DNA of 64,000 nucleotides from Nocardioides sp. (lineage in GTDB: Bacteria > Actinomycetota > Actinomycetes > Propionibacteriales > Nocardioidaceae), in the NCBI RefSeq assembly GCF_030019515.1, contig NZ_JASEEQ010000003.1, forward strand, positions 331,809-395,808, given 5' to 3'. Every line of letters begins with the position of its first letter. Positions within the stretch are counted from its first letter, which is position 1. Position numbers and translations under genes: made by a program. The notes beneath the pieces are model-generated. The model was not told where the DNA came from, made no database searches, and worked only from the letters and a program-made list of their open reading frames with translations. Positions 56,980-64,000 of this stretch are shown here, piece after piece.

Positions 56980-57945
56980 TCATCCAGCGCGGTCGAGGTG
57001 CAGCCGGCCGTCCCCGCGCCGGCAGCGCACCTTTCCCGGGAGGTCCACCCACTTCTGCCCGTGCCAGTGGGTGAGCAGCGCGTCCATCGCGAGCACGTGC
57101 TCGTGGAAGAGCTCCGAGGCGGGGGCGCCGGCCGCCAGCGCGGCCAGCCGCAGCACCCGCCGCCGGATCGGGCCGGGCTCGGCGAGCAGGCCGTCGACGG
57201 GGAGGTCGGGCAGGCGCTCGTACGCCGCCTCCGCGGCGTCGTCGAGCAGGTCCATGTCCTCGCGCAGCTGGTCGGCGGTGCGGGCCAGCGCCTCGGCGAC
57301 CCCCGGACCGAGCTGGTCCTCGAGGACGGGCAGCACGCTGCGGCGCACCCGCACCCGGGTGAACGCGGGGTCCTCGTTGTGGGGGTCGCTCCAGAACTCG
57401 ATGCCCTCGACCTGGCAGGCCGTCACCGTGTCGGCGCGGGAGAGGTCGAGGAGCGGGCGCGCGAACCGGTCGAAGGAGCGGCGCATCCCGGCCAACGACC
57501 GGCCGCCGGAGCCGCGGGCCAGCCCGAGCAGCACGGTCTCGGCCTGGTCGTCGCGGGTGTGGCCGAGCAGCACCACCTCGGCCGAGAACCGCTCGCCGAT
57601 CTCGTCGAGCACGGCGTACCGGGCCCGGCGCGCGGCCGCCTCCGGCCCGAGGCCGTCGGCCTCGACGTGGACGGTCGCGCCGACGGTCTCGTCCGCGCCG
57701 AGCGCGGCCATCTGCCGCACGACGCGGGCGGCGTGGTCGGCCGAGCCGGGTTGCAGCCCGTGGTCGACGGTCGCGCCCACGACCCGCCAGCCGGCGTGCC
57801 GGCCCTCGAACACGGTGGCCGCGAGCAGGGCGAGCGAGTCGGCGCCCCCGGAGCAGGCGACGACCACGGTCCGGCCCGGGTCGACGTGGCCGAGGGCCCG
57901 GCGTACGGCGAGGCGCACCGCGGCGACCGCGGGGTGCAGGCTCAT
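56980..57945 (-). CDS. tilS: tRNA(Ile)-lysidine synthase
   Basis: A 321-residue PP-loop enzyme that makes lysidine at position 34 of tRNA-Ile(CAU), allowing AUA decoding. VVVACSGGADSLALLA is the PP-loop, VDHGLQPGSADHAARV and LLGHTRDDQAETVLLGLARGSG complete the N-terminal domain, and PLLDLSRADTVTACQ follows. The C-terminal domain is shorter than in E. coli, as is common in actinobacteria. Confidence 0.93.
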   Translation of the reverse strand: MSLHPAVAAVRLAVRRALGHVDPGRTVVVACSGGADSLALLAATVFEGRHAGWRVVGATVDHGLQPGSADHAARVVRQMAALGADETVGATVHVEADGLGPEAAARRARYAVLDEIGERFSAEVVLLGHTRDDQAETVLLGLARGSGGRSLAGMRRSFDRFARPLLDLSRADTVTACQVEGIEFWSDPHNEDPAFTRVRVRRSVLPVLEDQLGPGVAEALARTADQLREDMDLLDDAAEAAYERLPDLPVDGLLAEPGPIRRRVLRLAALAAGAPASELFHEHVLAMDALLTHWHGQKWVDLPGKVRCRRGDGRLHLDRAG

Positions 57946-57964
57946 GCGGAGGCCCGCGACGTGC

Positions 57965-59011
57965 TCACAGCACCCGGGTGATCCAGGACCGCGGGTCCGC
58001 GATCTCGGCCTTCGACGGCAGATTCTCCGGCCGTTCCCAGACCGCGTTGAACTCGGCCATGCCGGCCTTGTCGACGACGGCGCGGACGAACTTCGCGCCG
58101 TCGCGGTACTGCGCCATCTTGGCGTCCAGGCCGAGCACCCGGCGCAGCAGCCGGTCGAGCACGCCGACGCCCTGGCGGCGCCGGTTGAACCGCTTGCGGA
58201 TGTCGGCGACGGTCGGGATGACGCCGGGGCCGACGTCGTCCATGACGACGTCGGCGTGGCCCTCGAGCAGCGACATGACGCCGGTGACCCGGTCGACGAT
58301 CTCCTTCTGCTCCGGGGTGCCGATCAGGTCCAGGAGGCTCCCGCCACCCTCGCGGACGCCCCTGATCGCGCCGGTGACCCGCGCCAGCCCGTCGTCGAGC
58401 AGGCCGCTGGGCTCGAGGCTCTCGGCGAGCGCGTGCATCTCGCCCAGCAGGTGGTCGGCCAGCCACGGGGTGGCGGTGAACTGCACCCGGTGGGTCTCCT
58501 CGTGCAGGCAGACCCAGAGCCGGAAGTCCCGGGGGACGACGCCGAGCTCGCGCTCGACGTGGACGATGTTCGGGGCGACGAGCAGCAGCCGCCCGGCCGG
58601 GGCGTGGAACGGGTCGAACTGGCCGAGCACCTTGCCGGCCAGGAAGCCCAGCAGTGCGCCGACCTCGGCGCCGGTGACGCGGGACCCGATCGCCCTCGTC
58701 AGCCCGGTCGGCTCGCCCTTGCGCGAGGAGAGCTTGTCGACGACGGGGGCGAGGACGGTCGCGAAGCCGTCGGCGTTCGCGGCCACCCAGCCCGCCCGGT
58801 CGACGACCAGGACCGGCGCGGAGCGCTCGGCCGCGACCAGTCCGGTGTGCTCGCGCACCAGCCCGGTCGACCGGTCGGCGTCCGCTCGCAGCTCGGCCAC
58901 CACGGCGTCCGCCGTGGGGCGGTCGACGACCGGTCCGTCACCCGCGATCCGCGAGCCGAGGGCGACCGCGAGGTCCCAGTCGACCATCTCGGGGCCGGAG
59001 TGCTTGCTCAT
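57965..59011 (-). CDS. Zinc-dependent metalloprotease (DUF2342/coenzyme F420 biosynthesis-associated-like)
   Basis: A 348-residue protein with the zincin motif LWVCLHEETHRVQFTATPWL (HEETH) and a downstream EGHADVVMD whose Glu may complete the site; RRRQGVGVLDRLLRRVLGLD AKMAQYRDG-type blocks near the C-terminus match the actinobacterial zinc-dependent metalloprotease family encoded next to tilS. Substrate unknown. Nineteen bases separate it from tilS. Confidence 0.82.
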   Translation of the reverse strand: MSKHSGPEMVDWDLAVALGSRIAGDGPVVDRPTADAVVAELRADADRSTGLVREHTGLVAAERSAPVLVVDRAGWVAANADGFATVLAPVVDKLSSRKGEPTGLTRAIGSRVTGAEVGALLGFLAGKVLGQFDPFHAPAGRLLLVAPNIVHVERELGVVPRDFRLWVCLHEETHRVQFTATPWLADHLLGEMHALAESLEPSGLLDDGLARVTGAIRGVREGGGSLLDLIGTPEQKEIVDRVTGVMSLLEGHADVVMDDVGPGVIPTVADIRKRFNRRRQGVGVLDRLLRRVLGLDAKMAQYRDGAKFVRAVVDKAGMAEFNAVWERPENLPSKAEIADPRSWITRVL

Positions 59012-59117
59012 GCGGTGACGGTACCCGCGTCACCCACACCGCGGGCCCCGTCCACCGGTGCCCGACCACCCCGACCCACGCCGACCCCCGCCGACCCACG
59101 CCGGGCGGCCGCACAGC

Positions 59118-60500
59118 TCAGCCGCAGCGGCAGCCGGCCAGCGCGCCCGTCGCGCCGTCGAGGGCGGCGCGGGCGTCCAGGGTGTCGACCAGGTCGATCC
59201 GGTCGGCCAGCAGCGCGAAGACCATGGGCCGGCCCTCGCGGTCGGTCACGATGCCGGCCAGGCCGCTCACCCCGGACAGCGTCCCGGTCTTGGCGCGGAC
59301 CAGCCCGCGGCCCACGTCGTCGAGGTCGGCGAACCGCTCGGCCAGGGAGCCGGTGAAGCCGGCCACGGGCAGCCCGGTGAGCACCGTCCGGAGGTCGGGC
59401 TGCTCCGGCGAGGCGGCCAGCCCGAGGACCGCGGTGAGCGTGTCGGGGTCGAGGCGGTCCTCCCGGGACAGCCCGCTGCCGTCGTACGTCGTGGCGCCCT
59501 GCGTGGGGACCCCGAGCCCGTCGAGCACCTGCAGCACCGCGCGGGCGCCGCCCGCGAACGACCCGTCGCCGGAGGACGCGAGGCCGACGTGGCGGGCGAG
59601 GACCTCGGCGGCCTCGTTGTCGCTGGTCTCCAGGGTGTGCTCGACGATCCGGTCGAGCGGCGGGCTCTCGGTCCGGGCGAGCTCGGCGGCACCGTCGGGC
59701 GCGGTCGTCTCCCGCTGGGGTCCGGTCACCGTGACGCCCGCGCGGGTCAGCGCCTTGGCGTACGCGGCGGCCGCGGCCGCCGCGGGGTCCGCGACGCGGC
59801 CGAGGCCCTGCTCGGGGCGGCCCTCGTCGACCCACAGCGGGGTGATCGGCGCGACCACGCCGTCGGGGAGGTAGCCGGCCGGCCAGTGCGGGCTGACCTC
59901 GGGCCCGCGGAACAGGCTGGTGTCGTAGTCGACCCGTGCCCGGGTGCGCCCCGCGTCGGTCAGGGCGGTGGCTGTGGCGCGGGCCAGTCTGTCGAGGTCG
60001 GTCCGGTCGAGCAGCGGATCGCCGCCGCCGACCAGCACCACCCGCCGCGGCCCGGCATCGACGACCGTCGTGGCGAACCTGTGGTCGGGGCCGAGGGTCT
60101 CCAGGGCCGCGGCGGCGGTCAGCAGCTTCAGGGTCGAGGCGGGCGTGGCCGCGCCGGTGCCGCTGGAGTAGAGCAGCGTGCCGTCCAGGCCGGCCACGGT
60201 GGCCAGCACGTGCGGGCCCAGGTCGGCGTCGCGGAGCAGCGGCGCCAGGACTCGGCGCACCTTCGCGGGGTCCGGCACGCCGGTCGCCGGCTCGGCGACC
60301 GGAGCGGGCGCGGCCAGCGCCGGGACGGTGAGTCCCGGGGGCGGCGGGACCGCGGCCGGGTCCTCCTCGGGGGCCGGCGACGGCGGGTCGAGCCAGAGCA
60401 CGAGGCCGGCCGCGGCGAGGACGGCGAGCACCAGGACGACCGGCAGCCAGATCGCGAGTCGGGCCCCCCGGGAGGGGTGGCCTCTGTCACGTCCGCCCAC
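59118..60500 (-). CDS. dacB: D-alanyl-D-alanine carboxypeptidase/endopeptidase (PBP4/DacB family, S13)
   Basis: A 460-residue penicillin-binding protein anchored by an N-terminal membrane segment (about 14-37). Active-site motifs: STLK (S122-K125) in [13 protein letters not shown] in [17 protein letters not shown], and KTG in [14 protein letters not shown]. It trims peptidoglycan stem peptides. The GTG at 60500 has AAGGGG upstream; the frame is open far beyond it but only this part is DacB. It is divergent from ppa over 99 bp. Confidence 0.92.
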   Translation of the reverse strand: MGGRDRGHPSRGARLAIWLPVVLVLAVLAAAGLVLWLDPPSPAPEEDPAAVPPPPGLTVPALAAPAPVAEPATGVPDPAKVRRVLAPLLRDADLGPHVLATVAGLDGTLLYSSGTGAATPASTLKLLTAAAALETLGPDHRFATTVVDAGPRRVVLVGGGDPLLDRTDLDRLARATATALTDAGRTRARVDYDTSLFRGPEVSPHWPAGYLPDGVVAPITPLWVDEGRPEQGLGRVADPAAAAAAAYAKALTRAGVTVTGPQRETTAPDGAAELARTESPPLDRIVEHTLETSDNEAAEVLARHVGLASSGDGSFAGGARAVLQVLDGLGVPTQGATTYDGSGLSREDRLDPDTLTAVLGLAASPEQPDLRTVLTGLPVAGFTGSLAERFADLDDVGRGLVRAKTGTLSGVSGLAGIVTDREGRPMVFALLADRIDLVDTLDARAALDGATGALAGCRCG

Positions 60501-60599
60501 GAACGACCCCTTCCCGGGTGCGCAATTGCAGCCATTGTGCGCGACACTGGGCCCGGTCCGCCGCGCGGGCCCACAGACTTTGACGATGGCCCCTTGACG

Positions 60600-61109
60600 A
60601 TGGCGGAGGATGACGTGCTCGAGTTCGACGTGCTGGTGGAGATCCCGAAGGGGCAGCGGAACAAGTACGAGGTCGACCACGAGTCCGGCCGGATCCGCCT
60701 GGACCGGACCCTGTTCACCTCCACCCAGTACCCGGCCGACTACGGCTACATCGAGAACACCCTCGGCCTGGACGGCGACCCGCTCGACGCGATGGTGATT
60801 CTCCAGGAGCCGACCTTCCCGGGCTGCCTGATCCGGTGCCGCGCCATCGGCATGTTCCGGATGACCGACGAGGCCGGCGGCGACGACAAGGTCCTCTGCG
60901 TCCCCGCCACCGACCCCCGCCTGGAGCACCTGCGCGACATCAGCCACGTCTCGAAGTTCGACCGGCTCGAGATCCAGCACTTCTTCGAGGTCTACAAGGA
61001 CCTCGAGCCCGGCAAGTCCGTCGAGGGCGCCGAGTGGGTGGGCCGCACCGAGGCCGAGGCCGAGGTGCACGCCTCGTTCGCCCGGCTCAAGGAGTCCGGC
61101 GGGCACTGA
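60600..61109 (+). CDS. ppa: Inorganic pyrophosphatase
   Basis: A 169-residue family I enzyme that hydrolyses pyrophosphate and drives biosynthesis. [43 protein letters not shown] (metal ligands) and [21 protein letters not shown] are typical. The ATG at 60600 lacks a clear RBS; a 10-bp direct repeat TGACGATGGC (60581, 60595) puts a three-codon ORF (ATG-GCC-CCT-TGA) just upstream of it. The third 88-bp element begins 31 bp after its stop. Confidence 0.95.
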   Translation: MAEDDVLEFDVLVEIPKGQRNKYEVDHESGRIRLDRTLFTSTQYPADYGYIENTLGLDGDPLDAMVILQEPTFPGCLIRCRAIGMFRMTDEAGGDDKVLCVPATDPRLEHLRDISHVSKFDRLEIQHFFEVYKDLEPGKSVEGAEWVGRTEAEAEVHASFARLKESGGH

Positions 61110-61140
61110 AGTCGGTGCCACGCGAGCCGACCGCCGGGTC

Positions 61141-61228
61141 GGTTTCCCCGGCTGACCGGGGAAACCGGCACTTGTCGGGGGAAGTTCTGGCCAACAAGTG
61201 GCAACTTCCCCGGCTGGCCGGGGAAACC
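61141..61228. repeat. 88-bp double-hairpin element, copy 3
   Basis: TTCCCCGGCTGACCGGGGAA (61144-61163) and TTCCCCGGCTGGCCGGGGAA (61206-61225) again lie with centres exactly 62 bp apart. The stems are the same as in copies 1 and 2 but the loops have changed (CTGA and CTGG for GTAC). The 42-bp spacer has its own CACTTGT/ACAAGTG arms. It ends one base before the stop codon of the convergent acyl-CoA oxidase-like gene. Confidence 0.85.
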
Positions 61229-61229
61229 G

Positions 61230-63215
61230 TCACCCGACCAGGTCCGGCGACCGGAGCATCTCCGGCGGGATCGCCCAGGCGTCGACGAGGGGTACGGCGA
61301 GCGGGCGGATCTTGCGGCACAGGCTGCTGACCTCACGGCTGATCGCCTTGGACCGGGGGACGGTGAGCCGGCCGTGCTCCATGAACCACGCCCGGTCGGC
61401 CTCGATCGTCGAGAGCGCGAACAGGTCGCACAGCAGGTTCAGCGCGACCTTGAGGTCGCCGTCGGGCAGGCTGCGGGTCTTGTCGACGAACGCCTCGAGC
61501 ACCAGCCGCTCCACGTGGGCGTGGGCGGCCGCGATCACGTGGTCCTGCACCAGGGAGAAGACCTCGCCGGGATTCAGGTCCTGGTCGATGCCGCGCTTGA
61601 GCCGGCGGGCGACACCGGCCAGCATGTGCTCCTCGCGGAAGCGCAGCATCGCGAGCTGGTAGTCGGGGTCGAGCAGGCCGGCCTCCTGGTCCCACTCGTC
61701 GCCGCTGGGCAGCAGGTCGCGGACCCGCTCGAGCAGCTTGTGGACCGAGGTCCTCTCGATCACGGTCTCGACGGCCAGGCCCGTGACGAACCGGACCATG
61801 CCGAGCTGGTCGAGGTCCTCGAACTCGCTGGCGTAGTCGGTCAGCAGGCCCTTGGCGACCAGCTGGAGCAGCACGTGATTGTCGCCCTCGAAGGTCGTGA
61901 AGATGTCACTGTCGGCCTTGAGCGCCGCGAACCGGTTCACCGAGAGGTAGCCCGCGCCACCGCAGGCCTCCCGGCACTCCTGGATGGTGCGGGTCGCGTG
62001 CCAGGTCCCGAGCGCCTTGGTGCCGGCGGCCCGCGACTCCAGCTCGCGCCGGGCCTGGTCGTCCTCGGCCCCGGGTGCGTGGGTGCCGGAGAAGACGTCG
62101 TGCAGCTGGCCGGCCACGACCTCCTGCGCGAAGTGCAGCGCGTAGGTCCGGGCGATGAGCGGCAGCAGCCGGCGCTGGTGCATCCCGTAGTCCAGGAGCA
62201 GCTCCTCGTGCTCGTCGGAGGTCGCCTCGAACTGGCGCCGGCGTACGGCGTACCTGGTCGCGATCGCCAACGCCACCTTGGCCGCGTTGATCCCGCCGCC
62301 GCCGACGCAGACGCGGCCCTGGACGAGGGTGCCGAGCATCGTGAAGAAGCGCCGGTTCGGGTTCTCGATCGGGCTCTCGTAGGTCCCCTCGGCCGTCACG
62401 TCCGCGAACCGGTTGAGCAGGGCGGTGCGCGGGACGCGCACCTGGTCGAACCAGATCCGCCCGTTGTCGACGCCGTTGAGGCCCATCTTGAGTCCGTCGT
62501 CCTCGATCCGGACCCCCGGCGCCGGCTCGCCGTCGACCCGGATCGGTACGACGAACGCGTGCACGCCCTGCGACGCTCGACCGGACTCCGGGCCCACCTC
62601 GAGCTGGGCGAACACGACCGCGAGCTCCGCGTGCTCGGCGGCGTTGCCGATGTAGTCCTTCCGGGCCTCCTCGGTGGTCGTGGTGATCACGAACTCCTGG
62701 GCCTCGGCGTCGTAGGTCGCGACCGTGCCGAGCGCCTGGACGTTGGAGCCGTGGCCGGTCTCGGTCATCGCGAAGCAACCCATCAGCTTCCCGGTGATCA
62801 GGTCGGCGAGGTAGGCGTCGTGGTGGTGCTTGGTGCCGAGCTGGAGGATCGCGCCGCCGAACAGCCCGAACTGCACGCCGACCTTGACCAGGACCGACAG
62901 GTCGCCGTACGCGAGGGTCTCGAACGCCGCGACCGAGGCGCCGATGTCCCCGCCGCCGCCGTACTCCTCCGGGAAGCCCATCCCGGTCTGGCCGGTCGCG
63001 GCCATCTCGACCACGACCTCCTTGACCCGCTCCCGGAAGTCCGACATGGACAGCTCCTCGGCGTCGACCAGGATCGAGGCGTACTCGGTGAGGTTGGCGC
63101 GGACCAGGTCGCGGACCTGCGCGTACCGACCGTCGAGCAGCGCGGTGAGGGCCGGTACGTCGATCTCGGGCTGCACGTAACCAGTCGGCGTGGGCGCTGC
63201 GGTATCGGTGGCCAT
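61230..63215 (-). CDS. Acyl-CoA dehydrogenase/oxidase-like flavoprotein (ACOX type, 661 aa)
   Basis: A 661-residue protein larger than bacterial acyl-CoA dehydrogenases and similar in layout to acyl-CoA oxidases: N-terminal and middle ACAD domains (CFAMTETGHGSNVQALGTVA, DGLKMGLNGVDNGRIWFDQV), a FAD/catalytic helix region with GGAGYLSVNRFAALKADSDI followed by TTFEGDNHVLLQ, where Glu is the expected base, and a C-terminal ACOX-like domain. It would oxidise acyl-CoA in beta-oxidation; O2 or ETF as acceptor cannot be decided. Confidence 0.85.
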   Translation of the reverse strand: MATDTAAPTPTGYVQPEIDVPALTALLDGRYAQVRDLVRANLTEYASILVDAEELSMSDFRERVKEVVVEMAATGQTGMGFPEEYGGGGDIGASVAAFETLAYGDLSVLVKVGVQFGLFGGAILQLGTKHHHDAYLADLITGKLMGCFAMTETGHGSNVQALGTVATYDAEAQEFVITTTTEEARKDYIGNAAEHAELAVVFAQLEVGPESGRASQGVHAFVVPIRVDGEPAPGVRIEDDGLKMGLNGVDNGRIWFDQVRVPRTALLNRFADVTAEGTYESPIENPNRRFFTMLGTLVQGRVCVGGGGINAAKVALAIATRYAVRRRQFEATSDEHEELLLDYGMHQRRLLPLIARTYALHFAQEVVAGQLHDVFSGTHAPGAEDDQARRELESRAAGTKALGTWHATRTIQECREACGGAGYLSVNRFAALKADSDIFTTFEGDNHVLLQLVAKGLLTDYASEFEDLDQLGMVRFVTGLAVETVIERTSVHKLLERVRDLLPSGDEWDQEAGLLDPDYQLAMLRFREEHMLAGVARRLKRGIDQDLNPGEVFSLVQDHVIAAAHAHVERLVLEAFVDKTRSLPDGDLKVALNLLCDLFALSTIEADRAWFMEHGRLTVPRSKAISREVSSLCRKIRPLAVPLVDAWAIPPEMLRSPDLVG

Positions 63216-63283
63216 GCCTCGACGCTACCCAGCACGCACCGGACTCAAGCGGTGATCTGGACCTCTGCGGCGGGTCCGAGCAC

Positions 63284-64000
63284 TCAGGGCCGGGCGTAGA
63301 AGGTCGGCGGGATCCAGTAGTACATGGACTCCTCGGTGACCGGCCGGCCGGTGCGCGGCGCGTGCACGATCCGGCCGTCGCCGACGTAGAGGGCGACGTG
63401 GTAGATCGAGCCGGGATCGCTCGACGAGCCCCAGAACACCAGGTCGCCGGGTCGCAGCTGGCCGGCGGAGATCGGCGTCGACTGCTCGTACTGGGCGACC
63501 GAGTAGTGCGGCAGCGACCGATCGCCGGCGCCCCAGGCGGCCATGGTCAGCCCGGAGCAGTCCCAGGCACCCGGGCCGGCCGCGCCCCAGCGGTAGGGCT
63601 CACCGACCTGGGCGCGGGCGAATGCGATCGCAGCCTGGGCGCCCGAGGCGGGCGCCGGCGGCGCGGGCGTGCTGGGCTGGGTCGTGCTGGGCTGGGGTGC
63701 GGCGGGCTGCGGCACGCTGGGCTCGGGTGCGCTGGACTGCGGCACGCTGGGCGTCGAGGGCTGCGGGTCGGGCTCGGGCTGCGGGTCCGCCGCGGCCTGG
63801 TCCGGCTCGGCCTGGTCCTGCTCCGCGGCGGCCGCCGCGGCCGCGACCGCGGCCGCCCGCGCCTCGAGCTCGGACTGGCGGCGCTGCGCGATCCGGACGC
63901 TGACGTTCTGGAGCTCGGCGAGCCGCTCGACGAGCGCGGCCTTCTCCTCGGCGATCGCCCCCGCCCGGACCGCGGCCGCCCGGGCGGGAGATCTGAAGAG
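63284..64000 (-). CDS. NlpC/P60 family peptidoglycan hydrolase, C-terminal part (truncated by window edge)
   Basis: The last 238 codons are present; the N-terminus lies beyond the right edge. Visible: a helical, Ala/Glu/Arg-rich coiled coil (EEKAALVERLAELQNVSVRI) and a Pro/Ser/Gln-rich linker, then an NlpC/P60 domain with the catalytic WDCSGLT, the His in SIYHVALYVGDGRIVHAP, and a C-terminal YYWIPPTFYARP. The layout (coiled coil plus NlpC/P60) matches RipA/CwlO-type gamma-D-glutamyl-meso-DAP endopeptidases. Signal peptide not in view. Confidence 0.88.
   Translation of the reverse strand, partial: LFRSPARAAAVRAGAIAEEKAALVERLAELQNVSVRIAQRRQSELEARAAAVAAAAAAAEQDQAEPDQAAADPQPEPDPQPSTPSVPQSSAPEPSVPQPAAPQPSTTQPSTPAPPAPASGAQAAIAFARAQVGEPYRWGAAGPGAWDCSGLTMAAWGAGDRSLPHYSVAQYEQSTPISAGQLRPGDLVFWGSSSDPGSIYHVALYVGDGRIVHAPRTGRPVTEESMYYWIPPTFYARP

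Noticed and set aside
56621..59356. Plus-strand 911-aa frame across tilS and the metalloprotease
   Set aside because: Same shadow effect; no domain, and all family motifs lie on the minus strand.

Overview
The window is about 64 kb of very GC-rich chromosomal DNA from an actinobacterium, most probably Nocardioides or a close relative (Nocardioidaceae). The reasons are the strong G/C bias at third codon positions, an Lsr2 nucleoid protein, the mycobacterial-type ribosomal protein bS22, ClpC, DisA, a type III pantothenate kinase, and a hem-rex-bldN-rsbN-like block followed by a BldC-like regulator, acuC, trpS and proC, an order also known from Streptomyces. Nearly all of it is housekeeping core. 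I see no prophage, insertion sequence, CRISPR array, rRNA or tRNA.

Region by region. 1-7.6 kb: tetrapyrrole synthesis. hemL is cut by the left edge; hemB, a cobA/hemD fusion, hemC and hemA form a minus-strand operon led by the redox repressor rex, with overlapping stop/start codons and a promoter carrying a Rex-like operator. A secreted lytic transglycosylase lies between hemB and hemL. 7.7-12.7 kb: a thioredoxin-like protein and an acyl-CoA ligase face an HAD phosphatase, followed by a BldN-like ECF sigma factor and its RsbN-like membrane partner. 12.9-19.9 kb: acyltransferase, epimerase, bS22, a BldC-like HTH protein, AcuC deacetylase, trpS (with a Trp-Trp leader peptide and attenuator), proC and proline dehydrogenase. 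20-27.4 kb: ABC-2 exporter, TetR, sugar-phosphate isomerase-like protein, Ppx/GppA, a cysteine-rich protein, VOC protein, methyltransferase and a LacI regulator. 27.6-35.3 kb: genome maintenance and stress: radA, disA, mutY, clpC and lsr2. 35.4-41.1 kb: CoA and NAD operon (coaX, nadC, nadB, panD, panC and a PanG-like reductase). 41.4-48.3 kb: two glycosyltransferases, a sulfotransferase, and a four-gene osmoprotectant ABC transporter. 48.3-64 kb: GNAT protein, two small membrane proteins, the folate operon (folE-folP-folB-folK), ftsH, hpt, a secreted Ig-like protein, tilS, a zinc metalloprotease, dacB, ppa, an acyl-CoA oxidase-like flavoprotein and a truncated NlpC/P60 hydrolase.

The most interesting signals are non-coding. 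An 88-bp element occurs three times (10428, 26263, 61141): two GC-rich hairpins exactly 62 bp apart around a third dyad at the exact centre, always just 3' of a plus-strand gene; I know of no name for it. Other useful signals are a tryptophan leader-peptide attenuator before trpS, a SigR-type promoter plus ClgR-like box before clpC, the Rex operator before rex-hem, two very small ORFs translationally coupled inside operons (hemC/cobA and sigma/anti-sigma), REP-like elements at five loci, and a 32-bp tandem repeat upstream of the pan operon.
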